Source of the DNA: an uncultured Collinsella sp.
GTDB taxonomy: Bacteria > Actinomycetota > Coriobacteriia > Coriobacteriales > Coriobacteriaceae
Assembly (NCBI GenBank): GCA_902478985.1
Contig: CABSNH010000065.1
Span: 1 to 8,679 of the forward strand
Length of the DNA: 8,679 nt
Direction: 5' to 3'
Positions 1 to 5,259 of this stretch are shown piece by piece. How positions within the stretch are numbered: position 1 is the stretch's first letter; each line of letters opens with the position of its first letter. Made by a program: the position numbers and the translations under genes. The notes below the pieces were generated by a model. It was not told the DNA's origin. It saw nothing but the letters and a program-made list of their open reading frames with translations, and did not search any database.

Positions 1-76
1 GCGGACATGGCTCAGTTGGTAGAGCACAACCTTGCCAAGGTTGGGGTCGCGGGTTCGAGCCCCGTTGTCCGCTCCA
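1..76 (+). tRNA. tRNA-Gly (anticodon GCC)
   Basis: The sequence folds as a complete cloverleaf. The 7-bp acceptor stem pairs 1-7 (gcggaca) with 66-72 (tgtccgc), the discriminator base is T73, and the terminal CCA is encoded at 74-76. The anticodon arm reads cctt-GCC-aagg, giving GCC, which decodes GGC/GGU glycine codons. The T-arm carries the usual GGTTCGAGCCCC pattern. The gene begins at the first base of the window, so its promoter and any upstream tRNA genes are out of view. Only three bases separate it from the next tRNA, so the two are almost certainly cut from one transcript. Confidence 0.97.
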
Positions 77-79
77 TTT

Positions 80-154
80 GGGCGTTTAGCTCAGGGGGAG
101 AGCGCTTCCCTGACACGGAAGAGGTCAGAAGTTCAAATCTTCTAACGCCCACCA
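80..154 (+). tRNA. tRNA-Val (anticodon GAC)
   Basis: This is a complete cloverleaf. The acceptor stem gggcgtt (80-86) pairs with aacgccc (144-150), followed by discriminator A151 and encoded CCA at 152-154. The anticodon stem cttcc (105-109) pairs with ggaag (117-121) and the 7-nt loop ctGACac places GAC at 112-114, which reads valine codons. The T-loop is ttcaaat. It is the second gene of a Gly-Val tRNA pair and is followed 8 nt later by an intrinsic terminator, so it is the last gene of that transcription unit. Confidence 0.97.
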
Positions 155-162
155 AATGTTCG

Positions 163-199
163 CAGTCCAGAGGCTTTGCTTCTGGACTGTTTTGTTTTA
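163..199 (+). terminator. Intrinsic terminator of the tRNA-Gly/tRNA-Val unit
   Basis: A perfect 9-bp stem pairs cagtccaga (163-171) with tctggactg (181-189). It can be extended inward by three pairs (172-174 with 178-180, including one G-T wobble) to leave a TTT loop. A T-rich tract, ttttgtttta, follows from 190. Strong stem plus T tract directly after the last tRNA is the classic rho-independent layout. Confidence 0.92.
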
Positions 200-460
200 T
201 GCCGCCAAACATGCCAGCAAATTTTGATCCAAGGTCTGTATGCGATGGTCTTCGTGTCCCGTAGGGGTGCCGGCAGATTGCATACGTCCTGGCCGAGCGT
301 GACCGCAACATGTTGGTCAAGCATAATCTTTTGGATTCTTTTGGCGTGAGTGGCTTGGTTTTAGTAGGATTTGTCAGTGGCTTGACTAAGGGGGTTTTAT
401 AGCTGCCATGCAGGTAGCCGTGTTGGTAACGTTTTACCGACTTGTCAAATACCCCTCATT
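200..460. other. Gene-free spacer between tRNA terminator and nrdD regulatory region
   Basis: I see no coding region with a ribosome binding site or recognisable protein here. Short open frames on the minus strand run back through the tRNA genes and are spurious. The stretch is lower in GC than the genes around it. It contains a 9-bp direct repeat (agtggcttg at 349-357 and 376-384) and a short inverted repeat gtatgc/gcatac (238-243 with 280-285). Neither is specific enough to name. Confidence 0.6.
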
Positions 461-466
461 TATAAT
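461..466 (+). promoter_or_regulatory. Possible -10 element (TATAAT) upstream of the NrdR box
   Basis: A perfect TATAAT lies at 461-466. The only -35-like hexamer nearby, TTGTCA at 442-447, is only 13 bp away, which is too short for a normal sigma-70 promoter, and no extended -10 TG is present. If used, transcription would start near 473 and the NrdR box at 504-519 would sit just downstream of the start. I consider it weaker than the promoter at 520-549. Confidence 0.3.
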
Positions 467-503
467 GCGTCTGCAAAATGACTAATTGCTTTGACCTGCT
501 GAA

Positions 504-519
504 ACACTATATGTTGTGT
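504..519. promoter_or_regulatory. NrdR box (operator for the ribonucleotide reductase repressor)
   Basis: The 16-mer acactatatgttgtgt agrees with the published NrdR box consensus acaCwAtATaTwGtgt at 15 of 16 positions. It lies directly upstream of the -35 hexamer at 520-525, about 260 bp ahead of the nrdD start. NrdR is the ATP/dATP-sensing Zn-finger/ATP-cone repressor of bacterial nrd genes, so the site implies that dNTP status controls this transcript. NrdR sites usually occur as pairs about 31-32 bp apart. Here the partner is poor: 473-488 is at 31 bp spacing with 8 of 16 matches, and 538-553 is at 34 bp with 9 of 16 matches. The nrdR gene itself is not in the window. Confidence 0.85.
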
Positions 520-549
520 TTGACCTAAAAAAAGAATACAGGATATAGA
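520..549 (+). promoter_or_regulatory. Probable nrdD promoter
   Basis: A TTGACC -35 hexamer (520-525) and a TATAGA -10 hexamer (544-549) are separated by 18 bp, with an A-rich spacer. Transcription would begin near 556, giving a leader of about 221 nt before nrdD. The -35 abuts the NrdR box (504-519), and the weak second NrdR-like match (538-553) covers the -10, so repressor binding would plausibly block polymerase. The 8-mer tttgacct also occurs 29 bp upstream (490-497), but that copy has no acceptable -10. Confidence 0.6.
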
Positions 550-555
550 TGCATC

Positions 556-776
556 TTTGTCGTATGATAGATGGCGGACAGAGAACGAAGACCTTAATTG
601 CCTCTTTTGAACGTGTCCTTGAGCCGCTTGATCGGCTCCTGGGAATGTCCGCATAGAGGCTTATGGTTTATCGAGAACACAGATTGCGCGACGGCGCCGT
701 AAGACAGGGGCAAGCCCTGCCGGGCATCGTTTGGCTCTGAAGCGCAATGAGGCTACGACGCGAAAGAGGCAAGAGG
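556..776 (+). promoter_or_regulatory. Structured nrdD leader RNA, candidate translational switch
   Basis: This untranslated leader contains several nested complementary segments. A 7-bp stem pairs gcggaca (574-580) with tgtccgc (646-652). Inside it is a 6-bp hairpin gagccg/cggctc (621-626 with 633-638). The loop segment gcctct (600-605) can pair with agaggc (655-660) just outside the stem, making an H-type pseudoknot. The same loop segment, as gcctcttt (600-607), is perfectly complementary to aaagaggc (763-770), which is the nrdD ribosome binding site, so the two pairings are mutually exclusive. Further stems are attgcgc/gcgcaat (683-689 with 742-748), the palindrome acggcgccgt (691-700) and caggg/ccctg (705-709 with 715-719). 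The pairings are seen in the sequence; the switching function is inferred. It lacks the conserved cobalamin riboswitch core and I do not recognise another class. Confidence 0.5.
763..769 (+). promoter_or_regulatory. nrdD ribosome binding site, deciding the start at 777
   Basis: AAAGAGG at 763-769 sits 7 nt before ATG 777. An in-frame ATG at 747 has no purine-rich element upstream and would add ten basic residues before the conserved ATP-cone start (MKIIKRSG). A second AAGAGG at 771-776 abuts the ATG and is too close to serve. Confidence 0.75.
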
Positions 777-2999
777 ATGAAGATCATCAAGCGCAGCGGC
801 ACCGAGGTTGTCTTTGACATCGATAAGATTGTCAATGCCATCCGCGCCGCTAACTTGGAGGTCGAGGAGAGCTCTCGTCTAACCGACCGCCAGGTGGTTT
901 ATGCGGCGCAAAACGTCGCCGAGGCATGCGAGAACGCGGGCCACACCGTTTCGGTCGAGGAGATCCAGGATTTGGTCGAGGACGAGATCATGCGTCTCGA
1001 CTGCTACGAGGTTGCCCGCCACTACATCATCTATCGCTATGTTCAGAGCCTGAAGCGCCAGAAGAACACGACCGATGACAAGATTCTGTCGCTGATCGAG
1101 TGCAATAACGAAGAGGTCAAGCAGGAGAACTCCAACAAGAACCCGACCGTCAACTCCGTTCAGCGCGACTATATGGCTGGCGAGATTTCCAAGGACCTGA
1201 CCCAGCGCGTGCTGCTGCCTCAGGAGATCGTGGATGCCCATAATGAGGGTCTGATCCATTTCCACGATTCGGATTACTTTGCCCAGCATATGCACAACTG
1301 CGATCTGGTGAACCTGGAGGACATGCTCCAGAACGGCACTGTTATTTCGGGCACGCTGATTGAGAAGCCGCACAGCTTCTCGACCGCCTGCAATATTGCG
1401 ACGCAGATTATCGCCCAGGTTGCTTCCTCCCAGTACGGCGGCCAGTCCATCTCGCTGACCCATCTTGCCCCCTTTGTTGAGGTGAGCCGTCAAAAGATTC
1501 GTGGCGAGGTCGCCCGCGAGCTCGAGGAGCTCGGCGTTTCCGCATCTCCCGAAAAGGTTCGCGAGGTCGTTGAGGATCGCCTGCGTGACGAGATCCGTCG
1601 CGGCGTCCAGACGATTCAGTATCAGGTCGTGACCCTTATGACCACCAATGGCCAGGCGCCGTTCGTGACGGTCTTTATGTATCTTAACGAGGCCCGTACG
1701 CCTCAGGAGAAGCACGACCTTGCCATGATCGTGGAGGAGACGCTTCGCCAGCGCTACGAGGGCGTTAAGAACGAGGCCGGCGTGTGGATTACCCCGGCAT
1801 TCCCCAAGCTTATCTATGTACTCGAGGACGATAACGTTCACGAGGATTCCCCGTACTTCTACCTGACCCAGCTGGCTGCCAAGTGCACCGCCAAGCGCAT
1901 GGTGCCCGATTACATCTCCGAGAAGAAGATGCGCGAGCTCAAGCTGTCTAAGGGCGAGACCGCCGGCAACGGCGATTGCTACACCTGCATGGGTTGCCGC
2001 AGTTTCCTGACGCCCGACCGTTCGGGCAACGGTTTTAACAACGTTGCCAACGCGCTGAACTACGACCCGAACAAGCCCAAGTACTATGGTCGCTTTAACC
2101 AGGGCGTTGTGACCATCAACCTGCCTGATGTCGCACTGAGCTCGCACCAGGATATGGACAAGTTCTGGAAGATCTTCGATGAGCGCCTTGAGCTGTGTCA
2201 CCGTGCCCTGCTGTGCCGTCATGAGCGCCTGATGGGTACACTTTCTGACGCCGCGCCGATTCTTTGGCAATACGGCGCCCTGGCGCGTCTGAAGAAGGGC
2301 GAGACGATCGACAAGCTGCTCGTGGGCGGATACTCTACGATCAGCCTGGGCTATGCCGGCCTGTATGAGTGCGTTAAGTACATGACGGGTCACAGCCACA
2401 CCGAGAAGGAGGGCACGCCGTTTGCCATGGCCGTCATGCAGCACATGAACGACAAGTGCGCCGAGTGGAAGGCCGAAAGCGATATCGACTTCTCGCTGTA
2501 CGGCACCCCGCTTGAGTCGACGACCTACAAGTTTGCCAAGTGCCTGCAGCGCCGTTTTGGCATTATCCCGGGCGTGACGGACAAGGGCTACATTACCAAC
2601 AGCTATCACGTCCATGTGTCCGAGGAGATCGACGCATTCGACAAGCTCAAGTTCGAGGGTATGTTCCAGCAGCTTTCGCCGGGCGGTGCCATCTCCTACG
2701 TCGAGGTTCCCAACATGCAGGACAACCTCAAGGCTGTCATTCGCGTGATGCAGTACATCTACGACAACATCATGTACGCCGAGCTCAACACCAAGAGCGA
2801 CTACTGCCAGGTGTGCGGCTACGACGGTGAGATCAAGATTGTCGAGGACGATGGCAAGCTGGTGTGGGAGTGCCCCAACTGCGGCAACCGCGACCAGGAG
2901 AAGATGAATGTCGCTCGTCGTACGTGCGGCTACATCGGTACCCAGTTCTGGAACCAGGGTCGAACCGAGGAGATCCGCGACCGCGTGCTGCATCTCTAA
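777..2999 (+). CDS. nrdD: Anaerobic (class III) ribonucleoside-triphosphate reductase
   Basis: This 740-residue enzyme reduces ribonucleoside triphosphates to deoxyribonucleotides in anoxic cells using a glycyl radical installed by NrdG. Residues 1 to about 95 form an ATP-cone allosteric domain (starts MKIIKRSGTEVVFD). The catalytic barrel follows with the conserved cysteines C175 (in HMHNCDL) and C407 (in CMGCRSFL), matching the pair needed for thiyl-radical chemistry. C401 and C404 add a CxxCxxC cluster around the latter. Near the C-terminus C677/C680 and C699/C702 form the four-cysteine zinc site. G718 in RRTCGYIG is the glycyl radical residue. Length is normal for the family. The start at 777 is chosen for its ribosome binding site and for the family N-terminus. 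Regulation is suggested by an upstream NrdR box and a structured leader. The gene reads intact, with no missing key residue. Confidence 0.97.
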   Translation: MKIIKRSGTEVVFDIDKIVNAIRAANLEVEESSRLTDRQVVYAAQNVAEACENAGHTVSVEEIQDLVEDEIMRLDCYEVARHYIIYRYVQSLKRQKNTTDDKILSLIECNNEEVKQENSNKNPTVNSVQRDYMAGEISKDLTQRVLLPQEIVDAHNEGLIHFHDSDYFAQHMHNCDLVNLEDMLQNGTVISGTLIEKPHSFSTACNIATQIIAQVASSQYGGQSISLTHLAPFVEVSRQKIRGEVARELEELGVSASPEKVREVVEDRLRDEIRRGVQTIQYQVVTLMTTNGQAPFVTVFMYLNEARTPQEKHDLAMIVEETLRQRYEGVKNEAGVWITPAFPKLIYVLEDDNVHEDSPYFYLTQLAAKCTAKRMVPDYISEKKMRELKLSKGETAGNGDCYTCMGCRSFLTPDRSGNGFNNVANALNYDPNKPKYYGRFNQGVVTINLPDVALSSHQDMDKFWKIFDERLELCHRALLCRHERLMGTLSDAAPILWQYGALARLKKGETIDKLLVGGYSTISLGYAGLYECVKYMTGHSHTEKEGTPFAMAVMQHMNDKCAEWKAESDIDFSLYGTPLESTTYKFAKCLQRRFGIIPGVTDKGYITNSYHVHVSEEIDAFDKLKFEGMFQQLSPGGAISYVEVPNMQDNLKAVIRVMQYIYDNIMYAELNTKSDYCQVCGYDGEIKIVEDDGKLVWECPNCGNRDQEKMNVARRTCGYIGTQFWNQGRTEEIRDRVLHL

Positions 3000-3010
3000 T
3001 AACCATCCCA

Positions 3011-3148
3011 GGCTGCCCCGTAGCGAGGCCCCGGACCTTTACTCGCTATTTCGGACAGTCCTGGCTCACGACGGAGGCGCCACTGGCGCCTCCTGTTCGT
3101 GCGGAACTCATATCGAGCAAAGGTCCGGGGCCTCGCTACGGGGCAGCC
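3011..3148. repeat. Long palindromic element (35-bp inverted repeat) in the nrdD-nrdG gap
   Basis: The 35-nt arms at 3011-3045 and 3114-3148 are reverse complements with one mismatch (A3041 against C3118). Pairing can continue inward as tat/ata (3047-3049 with 3110-3112). Inside is a second palindrome, ggaggcgcc (3073-3081) with ggcgcctcc (3085-3093) around an ACT triloop, flanked by cacga/tcgtg (3067-3071 with 3097-3101). The whole therefore folds as a hairpin within a hairpin. It starts 12 nt after the nrdD stop but has no T tract on either side, so it is not an ordinary terminator. No target-site duplication is evident. Frames through it give meaningless peptides on both strands. The best guess is a non-autonomous palindromic repeat (REP or MITE-like) that occurs elsewhere in the genome. 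Confidence 0.8.
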
Positions 3149-3213
3149 AAGTTGATGTAGCTGAGATGCGGCATGCGGTCTGCTCACTCCTCGAAGTTCT
3201 TAGCGGAAATAAT

Positions 3214-3261
3214 TTGAGCTGCAGCTGCGATTTACTTGCGATGGCGGTTGAGCTGCAGCTG
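3214..3261. repeat. Pair of 14-bp direct repeats containing a palindrome
   Basis: The 14-mer ttgagctgcagctg occurs at 3214-3227 and again, identically, at 3248-3261, 34 bp apart. Each copy contains the 10-bp palindrome agctgcagct, so each could bind a dimeric protein. The flanks also resemble each other (a T-rich stretch follows both). No convincing promoter overlaps them. They may be operators for a promoter of nrdG or part of an inserted element; the sequence does not decide. Confidence 0.55.
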
Positions 3262-3326
3262 AGTATTTATTGGACCTCGAACCCTATGCTCGATGTTCGC
3301 TTCGTTCATTGAGTTACCCTTTGCAT

Positions 3327-3410
3327 GAGGCCGGGACATATCGTCCCGCCCGCAGTTTCGCAGGCCGAAGGCCGAGAATGATTGAGGACGGGAAGATATG
3401 TCCCGGCCTC
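3327..3410. repeat. Second palindromic element, abutting the nrdG ribosome binding site
   Basis: The arms at 3327-3351 and 3384-3410 are near-perfect reverse complements: gaggccgggacatatc against gatatgtcccggcctc is exact for 16 bp, then scattered mismatches follow. Each arm can also fold on itself (cgggac/gtcccg at 3332-3337 and 3343-3348; cggga/tcccg at 3389-3393 and 3401-3405). The centre holds ggcc-gaa-ggcc (3363-3373). This is the layered design of REP/BIME-type repeats. The element ends 2 nt before GGGAG (3413-3417), the nrdG ribosome binding site, and ctcccgggag (3408-3417) is itself palindromic, so folding could affect nrdG translation. Confidence 0.75.
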
Positions 3411-3425
3411 CCGGGAGAGTTACTT

Positions 3426-4007
3426 ATGAACTACGCGAACATTAAGTATTTCGATATTGCTGATGGTGAAGGCGTTCGTACTTCTCTGTTTGTGAGCGGG
3501 TGCCGTCGTGGGTGCAAGAATTGCTTTAACTCTGTCGCGTGGGACTTTGCTGCGGGCGAGCCGTTCGATCGCGCCGTCGAGGATAAGATTATCGAGAGTC
3601 TCGATCATCCCTTTATCGATGGCCTGACGATTCTGGGTGGCGAGCCTATGGAGCCCGAGAATCAGGCGGGGCTTGTTGACTTTATCGAGCGCGTGCGTGC
3701 GGCCTATCCTGCTGGGTCGGGCAAGACCATTTGGTGCTTTACCGGTGACGTGCTCGAGGAGCTTATGCCGGGTGGCCGTCATCATACCGAGGTGACGGAC
3801 CGTATCCTGGCCTGCCTCGACATGTTGGTGGACGGCCCGTTCGTTCAGGATCTGTACGATATCTCGTTGCGCTTTAGGGGCTCGAGCAATCAGCGCGTGA
3901 TCGACATGAACGCCACGCGCGCTCGTGCTGCACGTGAGGGCGTTGCGCTTTGCGATGCTGTGGAGCTTTGGCGGGACGATCCGGTCTATTCGACCCATAC
4001 TATGTAG
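3426..4007 (+). CDS. nrdG: Anaerobic ribonucleotide reductase activating enzyme (radical SAM)
   Basis: This 193-residue activase uses S-adenosylmethionine and a [4Fe-4S] cluster to generate the glycyl radical on NrdD. C26, C30 and C33 form the radical-SAM CxxxCxxC motif (SGCRRGCKNCFN). GGEP at 71-74 is the SAM-binding motif. The C-terminal RFRGSSNQRVID stretch (149-160) is typical of NrdG. The start at ATG 3426 is preceded by GGGAG (3413-3417) at 8 nt spacing. An open frame extends upstream to 3270, but it reads through the palindromic repeat and has no family similarity, so it was excluded. Separation from nrdD by 426 nt is unusual, since these genes are normally adjacent. It lies 67 nt before folE and may be cotranscribed with the pterin genes. 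Confidence 0.95.
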   Translation: MNYANIKYFDIADGEGVRTSLFVSGCRRGCKNCFNSVAWDFAAGEPFDRAVEDKIIESLDHPFIDGLTILGGEPMEPENQAGLVDFIERVRAAYPAGSGKTIWCFTGDVLEELMPGGRHHTEVTDRILACLDMLVDGPFVQDLYDISLRFRGSSNQRVIDMNATRARAAREGVALCDAVELWRDDPVYSTHTM

Positions 4008-4074
4008 CTGGCAGAGGTTGCGTGCCGGCGTGGTACCATAGCGCGAACGCGAAATCGAAAAAAGTGAGGCCCAG

Positions 4075-4632
4075 ATGGTCGATCAGGAAAAAGTCGAGAC
4101 TGCCATTAAGCTGCTGCTTGAAGGTATAGGCGAGGACCCAACTCGTGAGGGCCTGCTGGAGACTCCGGCACGCGTCGCCCGTATGTATGGCGAGATTGCC
4201 GGCGGTATGGACCAGAGTGCCGAGGAGCACCTGTCCAAAACTTTTGCCGTCGCTTCGAACGATTTGGTTATCGAGCGCGACATTACGTTCTACTCGCTGT
4301 GCGAGCATCATCTGCTGCCGTTTTATGGCAAGGCCGCCATTGGTTATATCCCTAACGGTCGGGTGGCTGGACTTTCCAAGCTCGCCCGCACGGTTGAGGT
4401 CTATGCCCGCCGTCTGCAGCTGCAGGAGCAGCTGTGTGCGCAGGTTGCCGATGCTCTCATGGAGTATCTTGCTCCCCAGGGAGCGATTGTGTTGATGGAG
4501 GCCGAGCATATGTGCATGACGATGCGTGGCGTGCAAAAGCCCGGCACCAAGACCGTGACGCTCGCTCGCCGCGGCATCTTTGAGACCGATCCGTCGCTCG
4601 AGGAGCGATTCTTTAGGATGCTGGACCGCTAA
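4075..4632 (+). CDS. folE: GTP cyclohydrolase I
   Basis: The 185-residue protein catalyses the first committed step of folate biosynthesis, converting GTP to 7,8-dihydroneopterin triphosphate and formate in the cytoplasm. The zinc ligands are visible as C76 and H79 (in SLCEHHLLPF) and C147 (in EHMCMTMRG), with the catalytic H78 between them. The EDPTREGLLETPARVARMY opening (20-38) and the GLSKLARTVEVYARR block (99-113) are family signatures. Length is typical of the homodecameric bacterial type I enzyme. GAGG at 4066-4069 precedes the ATG by 5 nt. A possible -10 (TACCAT, 4034-4039) lies upstream but lacks a clear -35, so cotranscription with nrdG is equally possible. It heads the folE, HD protein, folB run. 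Confidence 0.97.
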   Translation: MVDQEKVETAIKLLLEGIGEDPTREGLLETPARVARMYGEIAGGMDQSAEEHLSKTFAVASNDLVIERDITFYSLCEHHLLPFYGKAAIGYIPNGRVAGLSKLARTVEVYARRLQLQEQLCAQVADALMEYLAPQGAIVLMEAEHMCMTMRGVQKPGTKTVTLARRGIFETDPSLEERFFRMLDR

Positions 4633-4634
4633 CC

Positions 4635-5216
4635 ATGAGAGCCGTTAACGACTTTGCATCGAAGACCGATGAGGGAACGCCGCGTCGCGGTTTTATGGCT
4701 TCGGGCCTAGCCCCCTTTGGTGCCATGCCTCGTATCGATTACATCTGTGCCAACGGCCTGTTCCGGCGGCACCTGGGCAACATTGCACAGTTGGAATCGG
4801 GGCGTATCTTCTGCCGCCACGGTATTGACCATCTGCTCGATGTCGCTCGCATTATGTGGATCAAGAATCTCGAGGAACAGCTCGAATTTGACCGCGAGGT
4901 CATCTACGCCACGGCACTTCTTCACGATATCGGCAAAGATGAACAGTATGAATCGGGTATATCCCATGATGTTGCAAGCGAACGCGTCGCTGATGCGATT
5001 CTCGGCGGCATGCCCGATGACGTAGCGTTTGAGCCGGCCGATGCTGCGGCCATTAAGACGGCCATTCTGGGCCATCGAAAGCTGCGCGTGAACAGCCAAC
5101 CGCTCGAGCGTCTGCTCTATGCAGCCGACAAAGCGTCGCGCGCCTGCTTTGCATGCCCCGCGCGCAATGCTTGCAATTGGAGCGATGATAAAAAGAACCT
5201 GTCGATTCGCGTGTAG
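4635..5216 (+). CDS. HD-domain phosphohydrolase of the folate operon
   Basis: This 193-residue protein has the HD superfamily metal site: H62/H66 in CRHGIDHLLDVARI, the H97-D98 doublet in ALLHDIGK and a downstream D165 in YAADKASR. Such enzymes hydrolyse phosphate esters using divalent metals. The C-terminus carries a cysteine cluster, C171-x2-C174-x5-C180 followed by NWSDDKKN, which I recall as characteristic of a clostridial HD family often found beside folE. It starts 2 nt after the folE stop, suggesting translational coupling. No good ribosome binding site exists at 4635 or at the in-frame ATG 4725. The latter (MPRIDYICANGLF) matches the family N-terminus better, so the first 30 residues are doubtful. 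Position between folE and folB suggests it removes phosphates from dihydroneopterin triphosphate; this is inference, not shown. Confidence 0.85.
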   Translation: MRAVNDFASKTDEGTPRRGFMASGLAPFGAMPRIDYICANGLFRRHLGNIAQLESGRIFCRHGIDHLLDVARIMWIKNLEEQLEFDREVIYATALLHDIGKDEQYESGISHDVASERVADAILGGMPDDVAFEPADAAAIKTAILGHRKLRVNSQPLERLLYAADKASRACFACPARNACNWSDDKKNLSIRV

Positions 5217-5259
5217 TTAGTTTGCGCGGTCGGGGTTCTAAACGAAGGAGACGATCGCG

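Noticed and set aside
12..324. Minus-strand open frames across the two tRNA genes and terminator (102 and 60 residues).
   Set aside because: They read the antisense of tRNA genes, a well-known source of spurious proteins (strings such as RRFELLTSS and GLEPATPT), and have no ribosome binding site or family similarity.
574..730. Possible cobalamin riboswitch ahead of nrdD (GGGAA at 641-645, GCCGTAA at 696-702).
   Set aside because: Some short pieces resemble the class, but the conserved GCCACTG core and the downstream B12-box pattern are missing and the spacing is wrong.
747..776. Upstream ATG extending NrdD by ten residues.
   Set aside because: No ribosome binding site precedes it, the added residues are not family-like, and the 777 start has AAAGAGG at 7 nt. 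The 742-748 arm of a leader stem also overlaps this ATG.
879..2993. 704-residue open frame on the minus strand opposite nrdD.
   Set aside because: It is a shadow of the high-GC codon pattern of nrdD. Its product is a low-complexity mix of V, L, A and H with no recognisable domain, while the plus strand encodes an intact enzyme.
3067..3101. The inner GC-rich stem of the first palindrome as an intrinsic terminator for nrdD.
   Set aside because: The stem is strong but is followed by tgttcgtgcgg on one side and an equally mixed sequence on the other, with no T tract.
2864..3312. Plus- and minus-strand small open frames running through the palindrome after nrdD.
   Set aside because: They translate the inverted repeat on both strands, giving mirror-image peptides such as GCPVARPRTF. 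None has a ribosome binding site or domain.
3270..3425. 52-residue upstream extension of NrdG.
   Set aside because: It passes through the second palindromic repeat, lacks family similarity, and the radical-SAM protein starts normally at 3426 with GGGAG at 8 nt.
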